Source of the DNA: Pyxicephalus adspersus
Taxonomy: Eukaryota > Chordata > Amphibia > Anura > Pyxicephalidae
Assembly: GCF_032062135.1 (NCBI RefSeq)
Contig: NC_092860.1
Coordinates: 154,427,929 to 154,491,928, forward strand
Length of the DNA stretch: 64,000 nt
Direction of reading: 5' to 3'
The notes below the pieces were generated by a model, which made no database searches, was not told the origin of the DNA, and worked only from the letters and a program-made list of their open reading frames with translations. The translations under genes were made by a program, and so were the position numbers. This document shows, piece by piece, positions 34,870 to 47,844 of this stretch. The first letter of the stretch is position 1. Each line of letters begins with the position of its first letter.

Positions 34870-36150
34870 GGAAATACATACATTTTTATCATTTGTGGAT
34901 ATCTAGCAAGTGCTAAATGTCTGTATTTGTTTCACATAAATACATACATTTTTATTAGTTTTGGCATACATACCAAGTGCTATCAGAATAAAATATATGT
35001 ATTTTTTGGAGAGAAATATATCATTTTTTATGCCCTTTTGGATAGATACCAAGTGCTATCAGAATTAAATATCTGTATTGTTTGTACAGAAATACATTAA
35101 TTTTTATGACTTTATGGATATATTGCAAAGTAGGATCAGAACAAAATATCTGTATTTTCTGGTGAGAAATATAGACTTTTTTTAATGGTCTTTTGGATTG
35201 ATACCAATTGCTATTGGAATTAAATATCTAGATCTTTGGGAGAGAAATACAGAAACTTTTATGGCTTTGGAGATTTATAGCAAAGAGGGATCAGAATGAA
35301 ATGTCTGTATTTTTTGGAAAGAAATACCAACATTTTTATGGGTTTTAGGATAGATACCAAGTGCTATTATATAAAAATATCTGTATTTTTTATCAATAAA
35401 TATAGAAATGTTTAGGTGTTTTGTGATAGATTGCAAGAGGTATCCTAAATTATACCTCTAGTAATCTATCACAAAAGCCAGAAAAAATTATATCTTTATC
35501 CATAAAAAGATACAGATATTTTATTCTGATAGCACTTAGTATCTATTAAAAAACCATAAAATTTTCTTGATTTCTGTAAAAAAAAAATTACAGATATTTA
35601 GTTTTAATCCCACTTGCTATCTAAATAGCCATAAAAATGTCTGTATTTCTTTTTAAAAATACAGATATTTAATTATGAATCATAATTAAATAACTGTATT
35701 TTTTAAAGTGAATTACAGAACTTTTTATGGCTTTTTTGATAGATGGCAAGTGGTATCAGAATGAAATATTTGTATTTTTTTTATAGAAGTACAGAAATGT
35801 TTCTGTTTATTTTGATAGATTGCAAGAGTTATAATTTATAATAACTCTTCCAATCTATCCAAATAAACAGAAAATTTTCTGTATTCCTGTAAAAAATACC
35901 AGATATTTATTTCTGATACCACTTGCTATCTATCAAAAAAGCCATAAAAAATTATGAATTTCTGTAAAAAAAATACCGATATTTAATTCTGATACCACTT
36001 GCTATCTCCCAAAATACCATAAACATTTCTGTATTTCTACACAAAAAATACAGATATTTATTTTTGATACCACTTGCTATCTATCCAACAGGACAGAAAA
36101 AATTCTGTATTTCTCTACAAAAAATACAAATATTTAATTTTGAATCACAG
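34870..36150. repeat. AT-rich repeat block with three inversion points
   Basis: Units of about 70-75 bp carrying 'agataccaagtgctatcagaa' and 'tatctgtattttt' run in + orientation, then flip at palindromes 35419-35476, 35656-35702 and 35803-35870. The palindromes have perfect arms of roughly 20-25 bases such as TTTTGTGATAGATT/AATCTATCACAAAA. No coding content. Confidence 0.85.
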
Positions 36151-36429
36151 CTCCGTTACATGTGATATAGGCCTCAAAGTAGACAGAGAGCCCTGAGGGA
36201 GGTGCTCCAAAAAAAAAAAAAAATAGCCAGTTACACAGCTCCATTGCAAGTTATAGACCTCAGATACAGAGTAGAGGTCACTAGGGTGAGGAGTAGAAGG
36301 AGATGCCGAAGGCTGTGAAGGTGCTCTTCCCATCAAGGTGTCAGCAGGCCGTGCAGCATTTGACAGCTAATCAGTACACTCTGCAAAGGGGGTGTTGGAA
36401 GTCATTGCTGATCCAAGCCTTATTCATTT

Positions 36430-38865
36430 AAAATAAATTTTCTGCAGAGAGCCGAATCCACTTGTTACTCACTACGCCCCCAGCTGCACTGAACGCTCTT
36501 TCAGATAACACACTTGCGGCTGGGCAGACAAGGAACTAAATGGCATGTTCTGCCAGCTTCGGCCACTGCTCAAAATTGTATAACCAGTAGCCCAGTGGAT
36601 CCTGGCTTTGCAGGTTGCAGATGTCACATGTAGAGCTCAGGTATTCCTGCACCATGACTGAGTAGCACTGCTGAGTGTCATTGGCATTTCTTGCACAACT
36701 TGCGGCTTGCTTCCGCTTTTTTCAGCCTGCATAGTTTGGCTTAGATTACCTCTACCACTGCTGCCACCCATGCCACTTAGGGCAGTTGTTTGGCTCACAT
36801 GGCTGGTGGAACTGCTATAGGGATCCCTGCTGCTACTGCTGCTGGCAGCGGGAAAGGCTGAGCACAAGTCCCTTACAAGCACTTCTTGGTAGTGCTGCAT
36901 TTTAGGTCCCCTGTATTGGGGCAAGATGAGTTGTTGTATCTCAGGCTTGTAACGTGGATCCAGTAATATAGAAATCCAATAGTCATTAGTCTTTGTTTTT
37001 ATGTGTTGTATGCACAGATCTATGGTTATGCAATCCTGCATGAAGGCTGTCATGTGGCTCAAACTCCCCACAGCTGAGGTAATTCTGGACCCACACTCCT
37101 GTGGGTCAAACAGCAGCACAGGGTAGTCCTCCTCCTCCTCCACCTGGTCTTGCCATCCACAGAACATGCCACCTTGTGTTTGGGTGGATGGATGCCATGT
37201 ACCCTCAATATCCTCCTCTGCCCCTTCCTCCCCTTCTCCCATGCCTGCAATGTTCTCCACATCCTCTTCCACCTCCTCCTTTTCCTGGATTTGTGGTGCA
37301 CTATGCCTAGTAGGCACACATGTCTGAGATGATGTTGGAAACGTCATCTCTTGATGCAGCGTCCGCTCTGTGTCGTGTCTGAGATCCACCATCATCTGTT
37401 CCAGCAGCATATGATGAACAGAAATTATCTCTGCTGATCATCCTGGTGGCCTCTTCAAAAGGTAACAATACAGTGCAGAAGTCCTCAATTTGCAGCCATC
37501 CCGCAGGGCTGAAGAAAAGTAGTGTAGGTATACGTCTGAAACGAACAGACTCTGCCACATAATCCACCACCGCTTTCTGTTGTTCAGCCCGCTGCTGCAG
37601 CATGTAAAAGGTGGAATTCCAACGTGTGGCCACATCACAAATAAACCGGTGCACTGGAAGGTTGAGATTTCGCTGTAAATCCACCAATCTGGCACTGGCT
37701 GTGTATGACCGGCGGAAATGCGCTGACAACTTTCTGGCCTTTAGCAAAAGCAGTTGGAGGCCTGGGTAATTCCTTAAGAAGTGCTGTACTATCAGGTTCA
37801 TGACGTGAGCCAGGCAAGGTACATGTGTGAGATTCCCGCAACACTGGGCTGCCAGCAGATTGGCCCCGTTGTCACACACGACCTTGCCTGGCTGAAGTCT
37901 GTTGGGAGTTAGCCATATGTTCTCCTGCTCCCGCAAGGCACTTAGAATGTTCTGGGGGCTGAGGGAACCCAGGCTTCGCAACCTCAGGACTGCGAGGCAA
38001 TGTCTGAATTGTTCACTGAAATAACAAACTGCAGGTTGTTGCTGGTGGTGAACAGATGCTGCTGAATGGGAGGTGCTGGGACTTCACGGCAAAGTGTTCC
38101 CGGAGGAACAGGTTGAGGCACAAGATTCAAAGGAGGAGGTGAAAGTGGAGGTTGAGGAGAAGATTGCATGGCGATGTGCTCTGGGCGGAGGTAGGTATGC
38201 AGGCCTATACAGTTACCCAGTGAGCTGTATAGAAAACATATCTTCCCACTCCATGCTTGCTCGACCAACTGTCGGTTGTCAGGTGCACCTTGCCAGAAAC
38301 TGAGTGCTGCAGGGCCATGGACACATTGCTCTGCACGTGTTCATGCAAAGCAGGAACACATTTTTCTGCAAAATACTGTCTCTTAGGCATAACGTACTGT
38401 GGATTCATGCAGAGGAATGTGTAACGGAACACATTAGAATCCACCAGCCGGTAAGGAAGGAGCTCTAACGCAATCAGCTAAGCAATTGCCGCATTGATTA
38501 GCTTTGTTTTGGGGTCATTTGGGCCATATTTCCTCTTGTGTTCCAGCATCTGGGGGATGAAAGGTTGGTTGGTAGGAAGCTTGCTACTTGGGCGGAGGTG
38601 GTCGCACAGAGCTCTGTGCTTTCACCAGGTGTTCCCGCCAGGTTTCCGGGTGGGGGCTTTTTAAATGTGTGCTCATGCAACTTGTTCCAAGTTTGTTTGG
38701 GTTTTTGCTTTGTTTCAAGTGTTGAGCACAAAGTTTGCAGATGACCATAGTGTTGTCATCACTATAGACATTAAAAAATGCTAACACGGGTGAACATCTA
38801 ACTGGGCTGAAAGGTGCTTTTACCCTCTTCCTCCCTCTCCTGCCTATGATGATCTCCTTGTTCAC
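36430..38865 (-). pseudogene. hAT (BED/ZBED-type) transposase, broken
   Basis: In order on the minus strand: BED zinc finger with CKLCAQHLKQ and THLKSPHPETW (38740-38640); start of the catalytic fold VHLTTDSWSS (38270); second acidic block VVCDNGANLLAAQCCG with CLAHVMNLIVQ (37890-37790); KARKLSAHFRRS and DVATRWNSTFYML; and a C-terminal dimerisation block with DPLGYW and SVLSERAFSAAGGVVSNK (about 36590-36460). Several frame changes and an in-frame stop in the last block make it non-functional. A 76-bp tandem duplication (about 38835-38990) lies at its N-terminus. Confidence 0.85.
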
Positions 38866-39211
38866 CCCATGTCAGATCAAGGACATCATCAGAAGAGACA
38901 GTTTCCCTCCCTCTCCTGCCTATGATGATCTCCTTGTTTGCCCCATGTCGAATCAAGGTCATCATCAGAAGAGACAGTTTCCCTGTATGTGCCGAAAGGA
39001 AGCAGCGGCCTTTTGGAGCCAGTTTGAACTGGCTCGTCTGGCTCAGAGTGTTCTGGTGAAAAGTAAGTGGGGGGAAAGCCAGTGAACTGACTCTCTTCGT
39101 CAGATGACTGAAACAACTGAGCATCTTCAAGGAATGATTGTACAAGTGTGATACTGTGCACGCAGTCAGGGAGGGTATCCTGGCTCTGGCTGCATGTATG
39201 CAACACACTGA

Positions 39212-39254
<43 letters not shown>
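39212..39254. repeat. (TATC)n microsatellite
   Basis: About ten perfect TATC units near the right end of the hAT element. Confidence 0.95.
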
Positions 39255-39775
39255 GCTAACAGTGATTTCAGGACTGCACCAATACAGTACAATCCAACAA
39301 TGTATCTGACTAATAGTGTGAGTGTGGCACAGTATAAGTAAAGCACGTTTTTTTACTTTGACAGAGCAAGCCAAGCAGCACAGAAAGGTTGCGATGCTAT
39401 CAAATCTCTTTCAGGAGTAGTAAATGCAGGCATGCCCTGGCCTTATATAGGCCAATGGCTGCCCGTGGGGCATGCAGTGACAGACAGCCAATCGGCTGCC
39501 TTACTTAACAAACATGGAGGGGAGCATCCCTGCTATTATTGGAGGCCCTAAGCATTATGGGGGAGGTCCCTAGGCATTGTGGGAGGGTCAAATTCAGGGC
39601 TTCAAATCCAACAAAACTTGTGTCGGGTCGACCCGAATTCGAACGGTCATATTCGGGTCGAACATTAGGATGACCCAAATTCGAACAACAACACTATTCT
39701 TAACATTTTTATGCAATCTTTTTGTTCAACCCACAGAATTATAGCTAAAAGTTAGAATTAAAATTAATTGTGGTA

Positions 39776-40249
39776 ATGTAACTGAATGGCCAATTGGGAC
39801 TCAAATATATTGCCAATATATAGCCATTGCGAAGGAGGATACACTTTATGTTCCGCTTTGAGCTAATGATAAATAGTCGCCATTCAGTCAAGTTATAGAT
39901 TGGAATTCCCAGTTCCTCCAATAAACCCGGTATATTATGGCAATACACAAAGCCACTGTCAGTTGTACTGCAGAAATGCAATTTCTCTGGTTCGAAAGTA
40001 CGATACCTTTAATCCTTTTCCTAGTAAGTTTTTCTCACGCAGTCTCACGCATAGCCGATGGTAGACTAGGATACTCTATGTTACATTTATTTTTATTGGT
40101 ATATCCTGAAGTTTTCACTATATAAACTTGGCTCCTGGCTCTCGCCAAACCATAGGTATAGCAAAAGGCATCTTATCACGTGTTCCCTTTGTCCACATCC
40201 ATAAACCCTCCACACACTGTTTGCACACCTTATGAGGGGCCAAAGACTT
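39776..40249. other. Spacer, nothing recognised
   Basis: AT-rich sequence between the Tc1 right remnant and the 3' end of the L1. Only short frames; no domain seen. Confidence 0.4.
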
Positions 40250-41354
40250 ACCTTTTTTTTTAAAGATAATTTTTATTGAAAATTGTTCAATAGAAGTACA
40301 AACAATATAAAAAAAGAGAAAAAAGAGAAATGACAAAAAAAAAAAAAAAACAAATAAACAAACATAGTGCCATAACTCAACAGTAAATCAATGACCAAAA
40401 GGGAAAAGAAATGTATCAGACATCGATACAGGATATAAAACTTATTTAACACCCTTCTTTTTCTTTTCTGCCTTATCCATAAAAATGTGGGAGAACAGCT
40501 AGTGAGTCCAAATATCTTTCCAGTAACCGCTTGACAAAGGCTAGGTCATTATTCATATAAACAGCAATGGCACAAAAAAAAGAGATACAAACCAGAAAAA
40601 AATAACAGAAAAACGGGATAAACTTAAAAATTTTCTCCAATATGAGGATAGCACTACATGATCAACAATCATGTGTACTCAGTGGGGGAAATAAAACATG
40701 TAACCAAGTACAGCTCTATACAACCAAAATGCACATTTAAATGTTATCACACAATATTAGCAAAAGCATAGTGAAATGTAAAAGTTCAAACATGACTCAG
40801 CAGTGAACCTAGGAGGGAGGGCCAGTACACCTCATTTTGGTGGGCGTGGAGATGTTTAGCAAACTTTCTGCCAATCCTGGGTATCCTCGGAGAACGTTGG
40901 GATAGAGGCAGAGAGTTCGGCACCTCCAAACCCCATTCACACAAAAGCTGCATACCTTCCTCCGGAGATGAGATCATATGGCGGGTTCCAGATCTGGATG
41001 TCAAGAGTTTCATCGGAAACCCCCATGATAGGGAATATTGTGCAACTGAAGCATCTTGGTCACCAGCGCAAACTTTTGCCTAGCTGGGATCGAGATAGGT
41101 TCGCATAAACAATGATGTGGGAGTATGGTTCTGGTAGAGCTTCTAGATTTCTGGTGGCTTGTAGCAATTTCTCCTTAACATGAAAAAAGTGGATTCTAGC
41201 AATGACATCTCTAGGAGTTGTTGCAGAGAAGTGGACAGGTTTCGGAAGACTACGCTCTATCAATCACTAATTCACCTTTAGGAATATCAAGTAGCACAGC
41301 AGAGATCAATTGCTGCAGTTAAGTAGTAATTGCAGTCAGAGCAACAGATTCTAG

Positions 41355-42827
41355 TGTCAAAAGATATTAAAGAAGGAAAGGAAAGCAGGGTTTTGGCACA
41401 AAAACTGTATTAGTGTACAATCTATAGTGTAAATATCTACGTACTACATATACAAAATAAAGTAAACATGTGCCACAATATTTTCTTGTGGCACAGGGTA
41501 AACAAATTGGGCTTCAAAAGGTCACAAAATACAATATAAAATTAAGTAGATTTGACAAATTTAACGTTGGACCACAATAATATCTTGGGGTCCACCAAGT
41601 GTCAAATTGTCCCTAGGGGGCACTAGACATGCAGCATCTAGCCAAAACATATACATTAACTTGCCATACAGCTTTATAACCATTAGATATGTTGATAGTT
41701 GTACCCGACGCGTTTTGCCTCATTAGGCTTCCTCAGGGGTAATAGTTTAGCAACATGTGTTTGGCAATTGTAGTATTTGTATCTAAATCAATAAGAGTTT
41801 AGTTGTTAATTAAATGTATTATACATACATGTCCTCATGGTAAATAAATGTTAACTCTTTTCTGATAAAAATTAAAATCAATACAGTGTACATCAATACA
41901 TAGATGGGTTTTAGATAAACCCGTCCATATAGGTAAATCTATTTTGAAAAAGTATTTAGGTATTATTAGAAATTATAAGTTACATACAGATTCATAAAGG
42001 TTCATTAATATCTTGAGGGGACGGGGGCACTCATTACTCCATGGGTGCCCCTCTGCTTTATCCCACACCCATTTTTGGTGTGGGGTTCTGCCTCCCCACA
42101 TATCCCCGTCTTGTTAGACGGGGATGCTGCACTGTGACCAGTCTATGACCGGCCGCAGCCCTGAGCCTGGACAGCTGACGGGTCTGCCCTCCTCCTCTTT
42201 GTAGGGGCTAGGTAGGCCCCCTAGCCCTACGTCATCTAGCCGGCCTGTGGTTTCTACGGGGTGTGGCGGGGGGAGGTCCTGGGAATGCGTCCTTTAAATG
42301 GAGCGGTGTTTTCTTGATCTCCCTGCTGCCCTGAACGCTAGCCACCATACAACCAGGACTCTGTATGCCTAATGCTTGCCAGTATCTTGACACCAAGGTA
42401 ATATTCAATTATATATTGCTCTAGAAACTATTCCCAATAAGGTTTGGGGGCTTATGAAAAGGATTTATCTACTACTTTTTAAGGTATATCTATATTTCAT
42501 ACTTATTTTTTAGATCTCCAATCCTATTTAATTCTTATTACTACACTGTTTCTTGTGCTGGGAAGATTTCAGCACTCTAAACCTTTGCAGCCATGTAAGT
42601 CTTAATACACCAGTATAATATTAATGAACCTTTATGAATCTTTATGTGACTTATAATTTCTAATAATACCTAAAGACTTTTTCAAAATAAATTTACCTAT
42701 ACGGATGGGTTTATCTATAACCCATCTATGTATTGATATACACTGTATTGGTTTACATTAAGGGTTGGCACTCAGTTCTTTGAAGAACATGGATAAATTT
42801 AGATCACCACCTATAACTACTGTTTTA
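41355..42827. mobile_element. 1.47-kb insertion with 13-bp target duplication, Penelope-like candidate
   Basis: CAACAGATTCTAG occurs at 41342-41354 and again at the right junction (about 42832-42844), and L1 ORF1 is continuous once the insert is ignored. Inside: a hammerhead-like motif on the minus strand (41701-41743) and two inverted arms, 41875-42010 against 42600-42770 (AATACAGTGTACATCAATAC / GTATTGATATACACTGTATT). No reverse transcriptase is present, so it would be non-autonomous. An identical insertion lies at about 56280-57760. Confidence 0.65.
41701..41743 (-). ncRNA. Hammerhead-like motif, copy 1
   Basis: Minus strand: TACCC, CTGAGGA, stem GCCT/AGGC with AATG loop, AAAAC, GCGTC, GGGTA. 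Stem I is TACCC/GGGTA. The first core strand is intact, but the conserved G of GAAAC is A here. One extra base precedes stem II. Helix III is only C-G around GC, as in minimal hammerheads of Penelope-like elements. Confidence 0.5.
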
Positions 42828-43399
42828 GTTCCAACAGATTCTAGTTCCTCCGAGCCCTATTCTTTATGTCATTGATTTTACACTTCAATTTAGCCATCTC
42901 TTCCTCAAGATTGTTGTGCGAGTCAGCCAACTCATTATGGGCAGTCGTAATTTCACCCATTTTTACTTCAATATGCTCCTCTCTACCCTCTAAATGTTGT
43001 ACATCTCTGCCAAGTGAAGAAAGCATATAAAGTCACTTTGCATCGATTTCCCGAGGAATAGTAGCATATTTTTCTATACTGTATTCACCACTGGAACATC
43101 AGTTGTTGGGTAATCATCAATAGGTTGAGATAGCACTGGGTCACCTGTTGAACCCTGACATACAATAGGGTCTCCCTTTAGAATTAAATTTTCAGGCATA
43201 GCAGCATCATCAGCATTATTATAAAGCTGTGTCATCCCACCCATATCACATGGTGACGTATCTTCTCAGTGCAGCGGAGACTGTACAGCAGGAGATAGGA
43301 CTGCCTTTTTGGAAATAGTGTGTGATGCCTTCCTTTCTGTCTTAGTTGGCCGCAGAGCATGTGCGGTGCCTCCATCTTGGACTGCTTTTCCCAAAGAGG

Positions 43400-43760
43400 T
43401 TGGTGCATGCGTCGGTGCCGACGGGCAGCAGGATTGACGGGAAATTCAAATAAATTTGTATTGGATTCAATACAAAATAGCTGTATTGAGTCCAATACAA
43501 GGAAAACTTGATATCATATATATATAATTATATTATATATTTCATATTATACATGCTACTGTACAGTTATATGTTTAACTATTTTTTTAATTTTGTTAAC
43601 AGATTTATGTGTTTTTTTAATTAAAGTTTATTATTAAATTTATTAAGTATTGCACATATTTTGGTGAGTTATACCTAAGAATTATAGGCTTACAATGCAA
43701 AGAAATATAACGCTTTTTGCGTGGAAATACGAACAGAATTTAACTGCTAAAGTTAATACA
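43400..43760. repeat. Fragment of the TTAA-type element family
   Basis: It contains TTGTATTGGATTCAATACAA, 'gcatgcgtcggtgcc', 'gggaaattcaaat' and a TA-rich centre, matching parts of 13740-14290. Adjoins the broken 5' end of the L1. Confidence 0.55.
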
Positions 43761-45284
43761 ATGTGAGTGAAGGGGGCAGAGCTATGACAATTTGAACCAG
43801 CACATTGTTGAACAATTATGCCAAACAAAAAGGTTTTAATAGTCCCTGTCTTGTACAGTTCGTGGTTACTTCTGCCAGTACTTTTTAAGTCTACCTCCTT
43901 TATAACTGTGGAACGGTAGATTCAAATGGGATGATGCTGAATCAGCACCATTTAGGGGCAGCGTTTGTTCTGACCTATTAGTTACAAAACAGTTTAATAA
44001 GTAATGTAAATCTCAAAAAGTTAAATTTTTTCACCCAAACACATTTTTGATTCACATTAGCACTATTAGCTATAATTGAGGTCCATTCTGCAAGAGTTGC
44101 AATGGATTCTGTCAGATAACTGCTGAAGTTCACAAGGGGGAATCAGCACATATTTATAGTTAATTATGATACCTACTATCTAGGAGCAAACCTTTGGTAA
44201 ATGGTAGATAATTTGGTAGATCATTTTTGCAAGAGATAATCCATGAGCTACATGCGCAGTTACAGGATTTATGCTTTCAAGATAGTCCAGAGGTGCAGCT
44301 CTCCGGCTCTCTGCTGAATGCCTAAAGGTGCAGCACCTCAACTGTCACTGCCCAAAATCCTTTGGTCCGATGGCTTGCTTTGGGTCTTCTGTGCCCTTTA
44401 GCGTCTTTTTCAGTTCTTCCACTTTTTTTAAAATAAAATTGAGGTTAGAGCTTTGTGATGACTTCTCCAATATCTTGAATTGAAATCATAGCTTTGTGAT
44501 GTTCGCTTCAGCACTTTGACCTTGTTGTCTTTAATTCATGTTGCCACAGATTTGGAGGTTTGTTTGGGATTATCATCCATTTGGAAATGGTCATTTGCTT
44601 TTGAGTAAATTCCTTGATGAGCTCATACTTTAGTATATCTACATACCATTCCATTTTGTGAAATGTATCTTGCAGCAAAGAACCTCCAAGACAATGAGCC
44701 TGATTCATCAAGCAATATCGGATGTTCTCTCACGCATTCATATGCGCAATCCAAAATCAGAGCCCTTTGATAGATTTATCAACCAAATTTCAGGCACTGG
44801 CGTATTTGCGCGGAAGTTTTTAACTAAAATGATCTCTCCGCTGGAGACGCACAGCCCCGACAGTTTGACACTAGCGAGCTTGCATTAAAAGTCACTGTTC
44901 CCCTAAAAAATCATTCTTTCTAATGGCACACACTTTCACTTAGCCCTAAAAAAAAAAGTTTGGCCTGTTCAAATGTTTAAAACACTTAAATTAGATGAGA
45001 AATAAGCATATTTTTAAATGATCTATTATTTTCAGGTTTAGAAAGAGGTAACTGATTTCAGCTCTTTACACAGGCGCCTATCTAAATGCATCCGATGCCG
45101 GACCCGGGGATCCGCCTGGTAATGAATGTATTTAATGTGTTTTCTTTGGGTTATTGTTTGGAATTTTGTTTATTGTGATAGTATGCAGTAAAGTACTTCC
45201 TGTTTTATATAAATTGGTGTCAGTGGGCTGCTTTTCCCTGTTTGTGACTTCGCTGTATCCTAGAAAGCCCCCGATACACGGCTT
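43761..45284. other. Spacer with MITE fragment, no gene recognised
   Basis: AT-rich with short frames. Around 44694-44720 the end AGCCTGATTCATCAAGCAAT matches the inverted end of the repeat at 26140-26160. Confidence 0.45.
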
Positions 45285-46960
45285 ACAACCTCATCATTGA
45301 GTTTAACATCTCCTGAATCCCACAGCTGAAATATAATCGCCTTAATTGGGGTATTCGAGATCTTTGTTCATCTTTGTAGGAAACCAGCAGGCGAGTTCAC
45401 TAGAACTCGGCCCTGATTCATGGTATTAGAACTTGACGACATGCGTGTTTTTACGCGTGTCGAGCGTACGCGTAAAAACATGCGTACAGCATTATCACAA
45501 GGTCCTTTCCTGTTGTTCCTGAGTGACCCACTGGAATTGTGATATAATAACAACAACTAAAATAATATTCATTAACACTAAAAATTTAAAGACTATGTCC
45601 ATTAAAAAATACTTTGCAGAGATGAGTTGTCTTAAAGCAGTAAACCTAAACTAAAAGTTTTCAAAGTTTTAAAAAGATAGACAACACTTTCATATAAGGT
45701 AAAAAAAAATACCTTCTTTTTGTGGAGAAGGGTTTAAAACCCATTTTTTATTAAAAAAAAAAAGATTAAAGCATCATTTTAAACATGAAAGGGAATGCAA
45801 AGCCTTCCAAAACACATATGTCACGCATCATGGGAGGCTTCTGGCTGCACCGTTATGCTTCTTCAATAGGAAAAAAATGCCTTGCGCATGCGCATGTTAC
45901 TCGATCGTATGCCTGCGCTGTGCGAGACCGGGTGACTTACGAAGGAGGTGCACCCAGCGTTTCCTCCATGCCAGGATGAAGGAGGATACCGGGATGATGC
46001 AGGACCCAATCTAGGAAACCTCTAAATGGATCGACATATCTGCGATGGTAAAGGTGAGGGAGTTTTTTTTTAGTTTACTTCTACTTTAAACGATATTTCA
46101 AATTTAGTTTGCTAGTGTAAAATCTATGAAAGAATTATAAAATGAGTTTTCCAAAGGTAAAAGAGGGAACTAGGAGCTAAAATTACAGCAGTGGGAGTGG
46201 ATTGAGGGATTAGGTACTATTTAACCAAAAGTTCCTAAAATGATATATGATCCATATATAGTCATTAGAAAGAGATGGTACACACTCTTTCGATTTCCCA
46301 AATTTTAGGTATCAGAACATAATTAATAGGTATATATACAGGTAGTGCCTGAGTTAAGGACATCCGACATACGGACAACTCCTACATACCAATGCTTCCC
46401 TGCTCGTTTGTGTGCAGGTCAGGAGAAGGATCCCGCTGGCCACACCAGCCAGACCCGTGGACCATGTTCCCCGTACAGATCCCAGGCTCAGGGAAGTGGG
46501 CGGGTTTTGTCCCTGGACACAACCCACCCACTCGCCCATTGCAGGCTCAGATCTGCGATGGGAGAGCGGGCAGAGTTATGGCATCATGACCTCACTATGG
46601 GAGTTTCTCTCCCTTTGAGTGACACCTGGATTGCCGTGCATGTGCGGTCTAGAGGCGGTAGTTTTAGTGGTCCATGGGTCCGAAAAGGTTAGCGATCACT
46701 GGCATATATGACCTCATTTTTGATTTCAAAATATTTTGGTAGACAGAGGAATTTATGGTTCATCCAGTGACTGCAAGGTACCAAGTCTTGTGACTGTAAA
46801 ACAAGCCCACAAGTCAGCAGTCCTCCACCACCGAGCTTTACAGTTGGTACGAGCTATTTGTGCTAATATATTGTGTTTGTTATCATCATATTTATCACTG
46901 TGTGATATGATCAAATATTTCCACTTCAGTTAGATTTGTCCAGAGGGCAATTGTTCTGGA
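45285..46960. repeat. Repeat block shared with 62556-64000 (copy 1)
   Basis: The block begins CCTCATCATTGAGTTTAACA and runs in register with the window's right end at very high identity, apart from an indel around 46230-46430. It contains a hairpin at 45441-45480 and a Tc1 remnant. Its short frames are not genes. Confidence 0.85.
45441..45488. repeat. CpG-rich hairpin
   Basis: GTTTTTACGCGT and ACGCGTAAAAAC form a perfect 12-bp stem around GTCGAGCGT, extended by imperfect ATGCGT arms. The same hairpin occurs at 62709-62756. Confidence 0.85.
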
Positions 46961-47100
46961 AATCTTATAGTTTGTTTAGATGTACCTTTGATAACCTAAG
47001 TTGTTCTTCATGAAGGCAACCCTTTCAAATAAGCCATACATGTTCAGTTTTTTTTTCTAATTGTACTGTCATGAACTTTAACATTTAATCTAGAAATTAG
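46700..47100 (-). pseudogene. Decayed Tc1-like transposase remnant
   Basis: The minus-strand translation, read through stops, shows VHLNKL-DFQNN, NTIYQHK-LVPTVK and LGGGGLL, the usual order of a Tc1 catalytic block (AHLNKP...FWNN, YQHK, PTVKHGGG). Many stops. A second copy begins near 63790. Confidence 0.6.
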
Positions 47101-47844
47101 AAACTGAGGCCTGTGGAGTCTGAGATGTAGATTTTTTTTCAATTTCTCTGAGCCTTACGCAGTATGATTTTGGAGTGAATTTGCAAACATTTTCACACCT
47201 TGGATGATTGACAACTGTCAACTGGAATGTTTTTTACTTATATTTTTTAGAAAAGGCCTTATAATCCTTCCCAGACTGATAGGCAATAACAATGGCTTCT
47301 CTAATATCTATGCTGATGTGTTTTCTCCTTGGCAGTGTTTTAACACACCCGAATGCTCCAGGTCAGCAAACTTCCACTTACTAATTTAAGGCCCGAGGTA
47401 ATGAGTAGGATATACCTAATTTTTGACACATTGCATCTGTATTTCAGTAAATAAATAAAGGTGCACTTTAATGTGTTGTGTACTAATGTTCAACTGAGTT
47501 TATAATAACCTAATTATGATTTTAAGACTTGCTAAGGATCAGATGATTTTCTTTTATGACCTGATGCACAGAACCATGTATAAGAGAATCCTAAATGTGC
47601 ATGTCATGTAATCATTTCATCAATTTTGCAGACATATGTTTAAATATGTATGAGGTGTAGGAGATCCTTATAGTGATGAATCTTTCTTCTTTTATCTCTT
47701 CCATCTGCAATGACATTTAGCTTGTTTGTATGCGGTTACTGCTTAGAGATGTTTTAGGCTTGAGAAAGCACAACCACCTCACAAAGTTTCATGTTAAAGT
47801 TCTGTTACCCTTTCTATACATACTGAAAACATTTCTTTTTTCAG

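Larger units (their letters stand above)
29437..39696 (-). mobile_element. 10.26-kb hAT transposon nested in the Tc1 element
   Basis: The ends TAGTGTTGGT and the inverse AACAACACTA are flanked by 8-bp duplications TTCCTAAC (29429-29436) and TTCTTAAC (39697-39704), one mismatch apart. It holds a broken BED/hAT transposase (minus), a ~100-bp satellite, an alternating inverted AT-rich block and a PCED1-like fragment. Both subterminal regions are rich in GAATTCGAA-type motifs. Its size is large for a hAT because of the satellites. Confidence 0.82.
28025..39775 (-). mobile_element. Tc1/mariner-like element split by a hAT insertion
   Basis: The left terminal inverted repeat CAGTTAGGTCCATAAATATT begins at 28025 after TA. 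The subterminal sequence 28090-28180 reappears inverted at 39705-39775 (ATGCAATCTTTTTGTT, TTAATTGTGGTAATGTA), beyond the 10.26-kb hAT element. The far outer right terminus is lost. The two halves therefore belong to one older Tc1 copy. Confidence 0.8.
40250..43390 (-). mobile_element. Truncated Tx1-type L1 with interrupted ORF1
   Basis: Minus strand: ORF1 coiled coil at 43026-42841 (EVKMGEITTAHNELADSHNN) and ORF1 C-terminal domain at about 41320-41060 (IPKGELVIDRA, TTPRDVIARIHFFHVKEKLL). They are separated by a 1.47-kb insertion. ORF2 is essentially absent; the A/T-rich 3' end lies near 40250-40340. It is related to, but distinct from, the L1 in gene A intron 4. Confidence 0.78.

Noticed and set aside
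37059..37319. Overlapping frames in the hAT transposase region
   Set aside because: Alternate frames of the acidic, low-complexity linker of the transposase; not separate genes.
45785..46692. ORFs of 64 and 115 codons that recur at 63056-63792
   Set aside because: They recur only because the whole repeat block is duplicated; frames differ in length between copies.
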